From NCBI GenBank assembly GCA_017454585.1, contig JAFTCU010000205.1, positions 1 to 12,843 of the forward strand: 12,843 nucleotides of DNA, written 5' to 3'. Position numbers and translations under genes: made by a program. Of the stretch, positions 6,453-12,843 are shown piece after piece; within the stretch, counting starts at the first letter, position 1, and the number at the start of each line of letters is the position of its first letter. The notes below the pieces were generated by a model that ran no database searches, was not told where the DNA came from, and saw nothing but the letters and a program-made list of their open reading frames with translations. Source of the DNA: Thermoguttaceae bacterium. Lineage in GTDB: Bacteria > Planctomycetota > Planctomycetia > Pirellulales > Thermoguttaceae.

Positions 6453-6486
6453 AAGGAGTCGAAGTCCGGGCTTTGACTCCTTTTTT
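6453..6486 (+). terminator. Intrinsic terminator between regulator and kinase
   Basis: AAGGAGTC (6453-6460) pairs perfectly with GACTCCTT (6475-6482), and a run of six T ends at 6486. The loop contains a further GAAG/CTTT pairing. It should end or reduce transcription before the kinase gene 20 bases later, giving more regulator than kinase if the kinase has no promoter of its own. Confidence 0.8.
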
Positions 6487-6505
6487 GTTTCCCGACGAGT
6501 GAATC

Positions 6506-7213
6506 ATGGGCCCAACCGATTACAAATCACTTTCACCTGAACTTCTGGCGGAGTTTTCCGCCGGAGCAGGGCATGACCTGAATAATCCGCTCGCGGCAAT
6601 CAGCGGACGTGTGCAGATGATGCTTCGTGAGGAGTCCGACCCGGCCAAAAGGGCAGATCTGGCCATCATTTTAACTCAGGTGAAACGTGCGCAGGAAATG
6701 ATCGCCGATTTGAGGCTGACCTCCCGCCCGCCGAAACCTCAGAGATCGGAAATCCTGTTCAAAGACTTTCTTGAAAACCTTCGGCAGAGCTGGGCTGATG
6801 CGTTTCGGGAACAAAATGTAGAGTTTCTGGTCAACGGACCGGCAGACCTCTATATTAATGCGGACGAAACGCAAATGATGGTTCTTTTCCGTGCGTTGAT
6901 AAAAAACGCGCTCCGGGCTTTGGGGGGAGCGGGTTTTATTCGCATCGCGTGGGAGGTTCCGAGTGAGGGCAGGGTGAAGATACTCGTTTCAGATTCGGGC
7001 CCCGGGATCCCGCAGGAGATTCGGCCACTGATTTTCGATCCGTATTTTTCGTCGTACCAGTCTGGGCGCGGGTTGGGGTTTGGACTTACCAAAGCGCGAA
7101 TTATAGCGCAGATGCACGGTGGTGACGTGACGTTGGATGAATCGGCGCGTGAAACTACGTTTGTAGTGGAGCTGGGGTATTCATCTGGAAGTGGATCCAT
7201 TCCATCACCATAG
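6506..7213 (+). CDS. Soluble histidine kinase without sensor domain
   Basis: The 235-residue product is only the kinase core. The H-box is AGHDLNNPLAAI with phospho-acceptor H23. The catalytic HATPase part has an N-box (ALIKNALRAL, N134), a G1 box (VSDSGPGIP, D163), an F-box-like DPYFSSY and a G2 box (GRGLGFGLTKA). There is no membrane segment and only 22 residues precede the histidine, so any signal must come through a partner or another protein. It follows the HTH-receiver regulator in the same direction and is its likely phosphodonor. The terminator between them and the lack of a clear Shine-Dalgarno (only GAGTG near 6497) suggest low expression. The start is therefore moderately certain. 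Confidence 0.88.
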   Translation: MGPTDYKSLSPELLAEFSAGAGHDLNNPLAAISGRVQMMLREESDPAKRADLAIILTQVKRAQEMIADLRLTSRPPKPQRSEILFKDFLENLRQSWADAFREQNVEFLVNGPADLYINADETQMMVLFRALIKNALRALGGAGFIRIAWEVPSEGRVKILVSDSGPGIPQEIRPLIFDPYFSSYQSGRGLGFGLTKARIIAQMHGGDVTLDESARETTFVVELGYSSGSGSIPSP

Positions 7214-7290
7214 TTTTTCCTGATAAAATTCGTATTTCTCTGGCCTTTTAATAAAATTTAACTTTTTTTCTGAATATTCTTCTAAAATCT

Positions 7291-7319
7291 TTGACAAATC
7301 TTTTTTAGTATGGTATAAT
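7291..7319 (+). promoter_or_regulatory. Exact-consensus promoter of the YTV-repeat gene
   Basis: TTGACA (7291-7296), a spacer of 17 and TATAAT (7314-7319), with TGG in the extended -10 position, match the sigma-70 ideal at every element. Strong expression of the downstream secreted protein is expected. The start point would be near 7326, about 70 bases before the ATG. Confidence 0.85.
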
Positions 7320-7396
7320 ATAATCAGAAAGTGTAATTTTAACGATTATTTTGTTTTTTTGGCCAAATCTTTCCGCAGGTTTGAAGAGGTAACATC

Positions 7397-8824
7397 ATGA
7401 AACAAAAATTTAATTGGGAAATCAGGACGATCGGAGCCGTTATTGGTGCTTCACTCATGGGTTTTATGGTGCAAAGCGTTCCGGCGCAAATGTCTTGCGG
7501 CTGCTGTGGTCCGGAGTGCTCATATACTCCGCCGACCTACAAAGTGGTTTGTGAAACCGTTTACGACGAGCAGAAGGTCGTGACGTACAAGCCGGTTTGG
7601 GAAACGGAAGTACGTACGAGGCCGGTGACGGTCCAAAAGCAGGTCGCGGAAACGCAAATGCGGGAGGAACACTATACCGTTCGGATTCCAGTGACGGAAA
7701 CCCGGTTCCAGGAAAAGAGTCAGGAAATCACTCGAATGGTTCCGGAAACCTGTGAGCGTGAGGAAATTTCGTACTGCCTGAAACCGGTTCAAAAGACCAT
7801 TGAAAAGGAACAGGTCAGCATCGTGAAGAAGCCGGTCTGCGAAACGTCGATGGAAACCCGGACGCGCACGATCAACGAACAGGTGACCTCTTACGAAACG
7901 AAGTACGTGGATCAGGGAGCCTATACGGATCAGCTCGTTCTGAAGCCGAACCGGGGTATTTTCGGGAAAAAACTTTCTTTCCAGGAAGCTAAGGCGGTTA
8001 CGAACGAACAAACCGGTGAAGTGTGCAAACAGAGGGCCGGTCTGTACTGGACCGATTCCAACAAAGGAAAATATGAAGTTCAGAAAATCTGGGTCCCGAA
8101 CCCGCAGCCGGTTCAGGTCCCGCGTACTTATACTGTGCCCAAACAGGTCTGTGAACAGGTTCCGGTCACGACTACCCGTATGGTGGAAGAGCGTGTTGTG
8201 ACGAAAGTCCCGGTCACGGTCACGGAGATGGTTCGTGAACAGGTCGTGAAGAAAGTCCCCGTTACGACGATGAAAGAAGTTAAAGAAGTCGTCGTAAAGA
8301 AGGAACCGGTCCAGGTGCAGACGTGGAAGGAAGAAGACCGCGTGCGTCAGGTTCCTTACACAACGTGGAAAACGGTGAACGAGTGCTCGAACGAAACGTA
8401 CGAAGTGAAAGTCTGCAAAATGATTGCGGAAGAAAAAACGGTTCGCGTGCCGCGTGTCGTGACCCGATACGTGCCGATCGATTCCTGCGGGAATGAGATC
8501 ATAACCAGTACGGTCACTCCAACCGTACCGACGCTTGCACAGCCGACACCGGCTCCTGTGGCCGAAGCTCCTAAAGTGGAACCCTCTGCCACGTCAGCGC
8601 TTCCCGCACCTGAACTTTCTGCCGAGGAACAGAAAACTTTCGCGGAAAAACGTTCCATCGTTGAGGAACCGACCGTTGAGGCCAAACCGGCTGAAGCCCC
8701 CGCAAATACTGCGGCTCCAGCTACTCCGGAACCCAAAGAGATCCCGGCGGCTCCGGCCGTGACGACTCCCACGGAAGAACTTCCAACGGCCACTTCACCG
8801 CAAGTTCTTCCGCCGCTGAAGTAA
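7397..8824 (+). CDS. Secreted YTV-repeat protein (planctomycete cell-wall type)
   Basis: The 475-residue product has a signal peptide (about 1-31, ending VPAQ) and a Cys-rich start (MSCGCCGPEC). Two blocks of degenerate Val/Thr/Glu/Lys repeats follow (about 48-170 and 238-360), with units such as YTVRIPVTET, RTYTVPKQVCEQVPVTTT and TKVPVTVTEMV. These resemble the YTV domain reported from planctomycete cell-wall proteins. A non-repetitive segment (about 171-237) separates the blocks, and a Pro/Ala/Glu/Thr-rich tail (about 375-475) closes the protein. The alternating beta-prone pattern and about 13 cysteines fit an extended, possibly disulfide-linked envelope structural protein. GAAGAGGT (7383-7390) sets the start. 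Its promoter is the strongest in the window. Its exact role is inferred from the family. Confidence 0.82.
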   Translation: MKQKFNWEIRTIGAVIGASLMGFMVQSVPAQMSCGCCGPECSYTPPTYKVVCETVYDEQKVVTYKPVWETEVRTRPVTVQKQVAETQMREEHYTVRIPVTETRFQEKSQEITRMVPETCEREEISYCLKPVQKTIEKEQVSIVKKPVCETSMETRTRTINEQVTSYETKYVDQGAYTDQLVLKPNRGIFGKKLSFQEAKAVTNEQTGEVCKQRAGLYWTDSNKGKYEVQKIWVPNPQPVQVPRTYTVPKQVCEQVPVTTTRMVEERVVTKVPVTVTEMVREQVVKKVPVTTMKEVKEVVVKKEPVQVQTWKEEDRVRQVPYTTWKTVNECSNETYEVKVCKMIAEEKTVRVPRVVTRYVPIDSCGNEIITSTVTPTVPTLAQPTPAPVAEAPKVEPSATSALPAPELSAEEQKTFAEKRSIVEEPTVEAKPAEAPANTAAPATPEPKEIPAAPAVTTPTEELPTATSPQVLPPLK

Positions 8825-8879
8825 AAAGGGGCTGACCGCGGTTTCTTCCGCAGGAAAGACCATCAAAGGAAGTACAAAA

Positions 8880-8934
8880 ACGGAATCAGGAACCCCGCGG
8901 AAATTACCGTGCCGTCGTCCTGATTCCGTGTTTT
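8880..8934 (+). terminator. Terminator of the YTV-repeat gene
   Basis: A perfect 12-base stem pairs ACGGAATCAGGA (8880-8891) with TCCTGATTCCGT (8918-8929). The loop is 26 bases and GTTTT follows. The short T run makes it a moderate intrinsic terminator, but the long perfect stem is unlikely to be chance. Confidence 0.7.
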
Positions 8935-8963
8935 CCCATTAATCCCCACTGGTCAAAGAAATC

Positions 8964-10364
8964 ATGTCTGACTCTTCCGGTCCACTTCAACCTCGTTCGA
9001 GCCAGTTTCTGAACGGAAAAACCGTCCGGATATTTGGCCCACTTCAGAGCATGACGCAGCGAGAGGCCGCAAAGCTGATTTGCGAGCACGGAGGAGAGAT
9101 TCTGCCCACTACCGGCCCTTCCGGGTCGATTCCCGCGGATTGGATCATCATTGGTGAAAATCAGGACGTTTTTACGGATACGCTTTCGAGGGAAACTCCC
9201 GAGTGGCTGACGGATCAGCTTCGGGAGGATATTGAATGCGGCCTGACACACATTGCGACAGAAACGCAGCTTCTTCAGCGTCTTTTCCCGAGTGACGACC
9301 AATCCAAAGACCTGACGGCCCTCTATACGCCGATGATGCTCGCGGAGCTTCTTCACGTGACCGTTTCGGACGTCCGGCGGTGGTATCAGCGTGGTTTGAT
9401 TGCACCGGTACGGGTCATTCAGCGCCTTCCGTATTTCAATCTTGAGGAAGTTTTCTCCGCGCGCCGTCTTTCGCTCCTTCTTCAAAATGGGGTCAAGCAT
9501 CCGTCGATTGAGAAAAAAATGCGTGCTATAAGGAAACTCAATCCGACCATTCTGCCGATGCTTGCCGGGAACGATTTGGTGATCCAGGGGAAAAACGTTT
9601 TTCTGCGCCAGAATGATCGGCTCCTGGAATCGTCGGGGCAGATGGTTCTTGATTTCGACACGTTGGACGACGAAACCCCGGAAACTTTCGATCAGCAGGC
9701 TTTTGCTCAGATCCCTGGTCGGGTGGAAGATTTTACCCGATTCGACTCGGAAAAATGGCGCGACCAGCTTTTCCCCGGTGATGATTGGGAGGATTCCGAG
9801 GAAACCACCGAAGATGATACTTCGGGGAAAAACTCTCTCTGGACGAAATCGTCGGCTATTTTGGATCAGCTGAATGAACGCGAGGAAGAGCGTATTTCCC
9901 TTGAACGGATGCGTTCAGAAGCCTTCGCGCTGGAAGAGGCGGGTAAACTTGCCGAGGCGGAGGAAATGTGGCGGAACGTCCTTCTGGCGGCTGGGGCCAA
10001 CGCGGAGGATGCTTTCCAGCTTGGCGATTTGCTTTTGCGTGAGAATCATCTTGAGGCGGCACGTGAACGCTTTTCCATGGCCATTGAGATGGAGGAAGAT
10101 TTTGTTGAGGCGCGGGCAAGTCTTGGCTGTGTACTGGGAGAATTGGGAGAGATCCAGCTTGCGATCGCTGCGCTTCAGGGGGCGATTGCCTGTCATCCCG
10201 ATTACGCTGAGGCGTATTACCACCTCGCCAGATTTCTGGAACTGGATGGTCAGAAAGAAAAAGCGTGTGAGTGCTACAAAAAATTCCTGAACCTTGTGAA
10301 GGACAAAGAATCGTTTTGGGGGAAAGAAGCCAGTAAACGGGTGGAAGAACTGGAAAACCATTAA
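8964..10364 (+). CDS. BRCT-like / MerR-type HTH / TPR fusion protein
   Basis: The 466-residue product combines three parts. Residues about 14-108 look like a BRCT domain (FLNGKTVRIFGPLQSM, then EAAKLICEHGGEI and DWIIIGE). Residues about 118-175 look like a MerR-type helix-turn-helix (YTPMMLAELLHVTVSDVRRW, YQRGLIAPV, LPYFNLEEV). Residues about 310-460 hold TPR repeats with typical A/G/Y spacing (AFALEEAGKLAEAEEMW, DAFQLGDLLLRENHLEAARERF, ASLGCVLGELGEIQLAI, EAYYHLARFLELDGQKEKA). An acidic linker (about 228-290) separates the HTH from the TPRs. It has no signal peptide and is cytoplasmic, probably a DNA-associated regulator or scaffold. The Shine-Dalgarno is weak (AAAGAA). I see no enzyme motif. 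The target is unknown. Confidence 0.78.
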   Translation: MSDSSGPLQPRSSQFLNGKTVRIFGPLQSMTQREAAKLICEHGGEILPTTGPSGSIPADWIIIGENQDVFTDTLSRETPEWLTDQLREDIECGLTHIATETQLLQRLFPSDDQSKDLTALYTPMMLAELLHVTVSDVRRWYQRGLIAPVRVIQRLPYFNLEEVFSARRLSLLLQNGVKHPSIEKKMRAIRKLNPTILPMLAGNDLVIQGKNVFLRQNDRLLESSGQMVLDFDTLDDETPETFDQQAFAQIPGRVEDFTRFDSEKWRDQLFPGDDWEDSEETTEDDTSGKNSLWTKSSAILDQLNEREEERISLERMRSEAFALEEAGKLAEAEEMWRNVLLAAGANAEDAFQLGDLLLRENHLEAARERFSMAIEMEEDFVEARASLGCVLGELGEIQLAIAALQGAIACHPDYAEAYYHLARFLELDGQKEKACECYKKFLNLVKDKESFWGKEASKRVEELENH

Positions 10365-10481
10365 AACCCCTAAAAAACGGAACTTCAGAACTCGCCATCT
10401 TTTTGTAACCGTTGCAATCATCATTTTGATAAAACATTGAACGGCTAAACTTTATGAACCGATAGTCTGAAAGAGGTAATA

Positions 10482-10520
10482 GTGGATTCGCCCGCCGCGC
10501 GTCCGAAAAATCATCATTAA
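10482..10520 (+). CDS. Possible 12-codon leader ORF before the beta-propeller gene
   Basis: A GTG frame (residues after Met: DSPAARPKNHH) starts 4 bases after AGAGGT (10472-10477). Its TAA stop overlaps the AAGAGG site of the next gene (10519-10524), an arrangement that would suit translational coupling. Its short length means chance cannot be excluded. Confidence 0.15.
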   Translation: MDSPAARPKNHH

Positions 10521-10532
10521 GAGGTCTTTAAG

Positions 10533-12227
10533 ATGTTTTCACCGATAAATCGTACTCATAAGTTTACAGCTTTCCTGCTCTTTTTCGTGGTTTTCACCGC
10601 AGGTTTGTTTAACGCTTCAGTTTCCCACGCTCAGGGTGTTTGGAAGGGGTACATCATTCCGCAGGCGTATGCGAACAGTCAGGGGCTGGAACGCCAGTGG
10701 ATCGCGAAGACGGATTTCAACCCGTACACGAGGGCGGCGGAACACCTTCATGGAATGATTTTTGACCGTGACGCAGTTTTTACGGTAACCGGTGATGGGA
10801 CTGTTCAGGCTTTTGAGGCCGAAACGGGTAAAACCAAGTGGCTCGCCTACACGAAAACCAAGGGCAGGCTGGTTCAGGGACTTGCGGCCAGTAAATATTA
10901 TATCGCGTTTACCGCTGGTTCGACGCTTTACGTTCTGAACCGTGAAAACGGGCGTATTTTACTTGATGCGTCTGTTCCGGCAATCCCGACCAACGATTTA
11001 GCTCTGGGCGAGTACCGCGCTTATGTCCCGGCAATTAACGGCCTCGTGTATATTTACAACCTGCAGCCGATGGAAGACCCGTTCAAAGAATTCGGGGTTT
11101 CTGAGTCGATTCTGACCGAAAGAGAACGCCAGTCCCGCCACCAGGAATTTATTAATTCACTTCGTCTTGAGAAAACCTTCAAGGAACCGGAAAGTATTCG
11201 TTCCATTGGCGCACTGAAAGTTTCTCCGGTTACGACCCGTTGCAGCGACGGCAAAGAGTTTGTCGTTTGGCCGACCGGGAGTAAGCTCATAACGCTCAGT
11301 GAAGTCCGTTTGAGTGATGGAGGAGGTGTGGCTGAACGTTACAATATCCCAACCATGGGAGAAAGTGTTTGTTCTGTCGCCTATAAAGCATACGACCCAA
11401 CTAATCCGAACAATACCGGAATCGTTTTCGCGGGTACGCTCGAAGGTTTCGTGTATGCGTTGCGTGAGGCGAGCGGTAAACTCCTGTGGCGTTTCCCCAC
11501 GGGGGAGATCATTAAGGATCCCCCCGTTTACGTGGATAATGATTTGTTTGTCGTTACGACCCTTTCGGGAATGTATTGCCTCGACGCGGAAACGGGCGGT
11601 GACGGTAAATCCGCTGACGCGAAATGGTTCTCGCCTGGAGTCTGCAAATTTATCGCCTGCTCGAAGCAGCGTGTGTATGCGCTGGATCAGGGGCACATGA
11701 TGCTCATCCTGGACCGTGTTTCCGGCCAGAAAATCTCCTCATTCCCGATGATGGATTATAAATTTATCTGTGTCAACACGCAAAATGACCGGATTTACTT
11801 TGCCACGGAAACGGGCGTTGTCCAGTGCCTGCGTGAAATCGCACTCACCACACCGCTCGATTATGCGGCAGACTGGCGTACCGCACGTGAAGTCAGCATC
11901 AAGAGTGAAACGGCGGCCGCCCGCGCTGAAAAGAAGAAAACTCCGGCAAAGAAAAAGAACGCAGATCGCATGGGTGACGACGAAGACGGTGGTTGGGGCA
12001 TCGGAGACGACGATGATGATGACGTGTCCGGCGATGATGACGATGATGACGATTTCTCCGGAGACGATGACGACGACACCGGTGACGATGATGACGACGA
12101 TATGTCCGGCGACGATGACGACGATATGTCCGGCGACGATGATGACGATGATGGCGATACCGCTGATGACGACACTGGCGACGACGATGATGACGCCGCT
12201 GGCGACGATGATGACGATGATTTCTGA
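10533..12227 (+). CDS. Secreted PQQ-type beta-propeller with poly-aspartate tail
   Basis: The 564-residue product has a signal peptide (about 1-33, ending SHAQ). A beta-propeller of PQQ-like (BamB-type) repeats follows, for example AVFTVTGDGTVQAFEAETGK (81-100), LYVLNRENGRILL (132-144), and later TLEGFVYALREASGKLLW and TLSGMYCLDAETGG. Such blades usually serve as protein-binding surfaces; nothing indicates a bound quinone or dehydrogenase activity. A lysine-rich stretch (about 464-477) then switches abruptly to an 85-residue tail (480-564) with 53 aspartates in blocks separated by SG, TG, VSG or MSG. The tail could bind calcium or other cations, or keep the protein soluble; this is inference. 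AAGAGG (10519-10524) supports the start. A strong terminator follows. Confidence 0.85.
   Translation: MFSPINRTHKFTAFLLFFVVFTAGLFNASVSHAQGVWKGYIIPQAYANSQGLERQWIAKTDFNPYTRAAEHLHGMIFDRDAVFTVTGDGTVQAFEAETGKTKWLAYTKTKGRLVQGLAASKYYIAFTAGSTLYVLNRENGRILLDASVPAIPTNDLALGEYRAYVPAINGLVYIYNLQPMEDPFKEFGVSESILTERERQSRHQEFINSLRLEKTFKEPESIRSIGALKVSPVTTRCSDGKEFVVWPTGSKLITLSEVRLSDGGGVAERYNIPTMGESVCSVAYKAYDPTNPNNTGIVFAGTLEGFVYALREASGKLLWRFPTGEIIKDPPVYVDNDLFVVTTLSGMYCLDAETGGDGKSADAKWFSPGVCKFIACSKQRVYALDQGHMMLILDRVSGQKISSFPMMDYKFICVNTQNDRIYFATETGVVQCLREIALTTPLDYAADWRTAREVSIKSETAAARAEKKKTPAKKKNADRMGDDEDGGWGIGDDDDDDVSGDDDDDDDFSGDDDDDTGDDDDDDMSGDDDDDMSGDDDDDDGDTADDDTGDDDDDAAGDDDDDDF
11970..12224 (+). repeat. Low-complexity Asp-codon repeat (GAY tract)
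   Basis: This in-frame tract of mixed GAT and GAC codons encodes the acidic tail, with irregular units of 5-7 Asp plus a spacer containing Gly. The mixed synonymous codons argue that the amino-acid content is selected and that the tract is not just a recent triplet expansion, although the spacing GGCGATGAT or GGCGACGAT recurs and could slip. The complementary strand shows long Ser- and His-rich frames that are artefacts of this tract. Confidence 0.85.
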
Positions 12228-12238
12228 GTAAAGCCATT

Positions 12239-12282
12239 GGGGCGCGGCCAGAATTGACCGCGCTCCTTAAATTTCTTATTTT
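12239..12282 (+). terminator. Intrinsic terminator of the beta-propeller gene
   Basis: GGGGCGCGG (12239-12247) pairs with CCGCGCTCC (12258-12266) with one G-T pair and a 10-base loop. An AT-rich tail with several T runs follows (12267-12282). Confidence 0.75.
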
Positions 12283-12306
12283 GGAAAAACCTCCCGTGGG
12301 GGGGGC

Positions 12307-12335
12307 TTGAATTTTCTCTGATTTTGTGCTACACT
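12307..12335 (+). promoter_or_regulatory. Extended -10 promoter of the last gene
   Basis: TTGAAT (12307-12312), a 17-base spacer and TACACT (12330-12335) with TGC before it form a good sigma-70-type promoter. It lies just after the preceding terminator. Start point expected near 12342. Confidence 0.6.
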
Positions 12336-12400
12336 TTAGTATTCCCCGTCAGTTCAGGCGGAATCGTCATCCATTTCCCAATTACTTTCAGGAGTTTCCC

Positions 12401-12843
12401 ATGAAATTGAATCCCATCTTTAGCGCGGCCGTTCTTGCTGCGGCCATGGTCAGCTGCGTCTTTGCGCAGGAAAAGAAAAACGAATACATTTCCATCGACG
12501 AAGTGAAAGCGGTCGCCGATGATTGGCGTGACTTCCAGATCCAGGGCGAGTACGTCTGGAAAAACGGCGGCATGGTTTTCGCCTGCCAGTGCATCGCGGA
12601 CGGTGACGGCCAGTTCACCGTCGTCGGTTTCCCCGGCGGTTTCCCGGGTGAAGGCTGGATCGCCAAAGAAGTCCGTGTCGTGTACAAAGGCAAGATCGAA
12701 GGCAACGAAGTCATTCTGAAGCCCGCCTACATGGACATCGAAGGCCAGAACAATCAACCGATTCCAGCCGGTCATGAAGAGGACGTGACGAAAATCGACC
12801 TGGAAGGCAAAACGATCACGTTCATCGTTCCGGGCAAACCGGA
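12401..12843 (+). CDS. Secreted protein, N-terminal part (resembles planctomycete DUF1080-associated region), truncated by window edge
   Basis: The frame is open from ATG 12401 to the window end (147 codons), so the C-terminus is missing. AGGAG (12390-12394) supports the start. A signal peptide (about 1-22, MKLNPIFSAAVLAAAMV, ending VFA-QE) indicates export. The following segment contains DFQIQGEYVW, FTVVGFPGGFPGEGW and VIL-PAYMD. It resembles the region that precedes a DUF1080 (3-keto-disaccharide hydrolase) domain in many planctomycete secreted proteins. That domain itself would lie beyond the window, so hydrolase activity cannot be claimed. Codon use matches the GC-richer genes to its left. 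Confidence 0.75.
   Translation, partial: MKLNPIFSAAVLAAAMVSCVFAQEKKNEYISIDEVKAVADDWRDFQIQGEYVWKNGGMVFACQCIADGDGQFTVVGFPGGFPGEGWIAKEVRVVYKGKIEGNEVILKPAYMDIEGQNNQPIPAGHEEDVTKIDLEGKTITFIVPGKP

Noticed and set aside
10533..12227. Quinoprotein (PQQ) dehydrogenase
   Set aside because: The repeats are of the PQQ-like propeller type, but the protein is shorter than typical quinoprotein dehydrogenases and shows no catalytic or cofactor-binding signature I can recognise. A structural or binding role is more likely.
11861..12237. Minus-strand Ser-rich and His-rich frames
   Set aside because: They are reverse-strand readings of the GAY aspartate-codon tract and have no start signals.

Overview
This window looks like chromosomal DNA of an anaerobic planctomycete, probably related to gut or sediment Pirellulales. 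The phylum call rests on domain content: an SHD1-domain secreted protein, a YTV-repeat cell-wall-type protein, a BRCT/MerR/TPR fusion, a response regulator with its DNA-binding domain at the N-terminus, a secreted PQQ-type beta-propeller, and the start of a protein resembling those that carry DUF1080 in planctomycetes. Anaerobic or fermentative life is inferred from a clear hydE ([FeFe]-hydrogenase maturase). No database search was possible, so the taxonomy is inference.

Left part (1-1987): a transcript entering from outside the window ends at an intrinsic terminator. A strikingly AT-rich gene follows (436-1722), encoding a zinc-ribbon / one-membrane-segment / coiled-coil / TPR-like protein with an unassigned C-terminal domain. 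The gene sits between two copies of a ~91-bp direct repeat (69-159 and 1785-1875; 79 of 91 positions identical by hand count). Each copy is an intrinsic terminator fused to a small GC-rich palindrome. Two more palindromes of the same family lie at 1915-1938 and 1957-1980.

Minus-strand operon (5493 down to 1988): a membrane-anchored TPR-like protein, hydE and an SHD1-domain secreted protein are separated by 7 and 22 bases. They are probably transcribed from an extended -10 sigma-70-type promoter at 5633-5605 and end at a palindrome with a T-rich tail.

Plus-strand part (5725-12843): a divergent promoter drives an HTH-receiver response regulator (5850-6434). A terminator and then a sensor-less soluble histidine kinase (6506-7213) follow, plausibly its partner. 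Next come a YTV-repeat secreted protein behind an exact-consensus promoter (7397-8824), a BRCT-MerR-TPR protein (8964-10364), and a secreted beta-propeller with an 85-residue tail containing 53 aspartates (10533-12227). The last gene (12401 onward) is a secreted protein cut by the window edge.

The common theme is the cell envelope and its regulation: five products have a signal peptide or N-terminal membrane anchor and lie beside a two-component pair. Functional links between them are inferred from position only. I found no CRISPR array, transposase, tRNA or rRNA, and no recognisable defence system.
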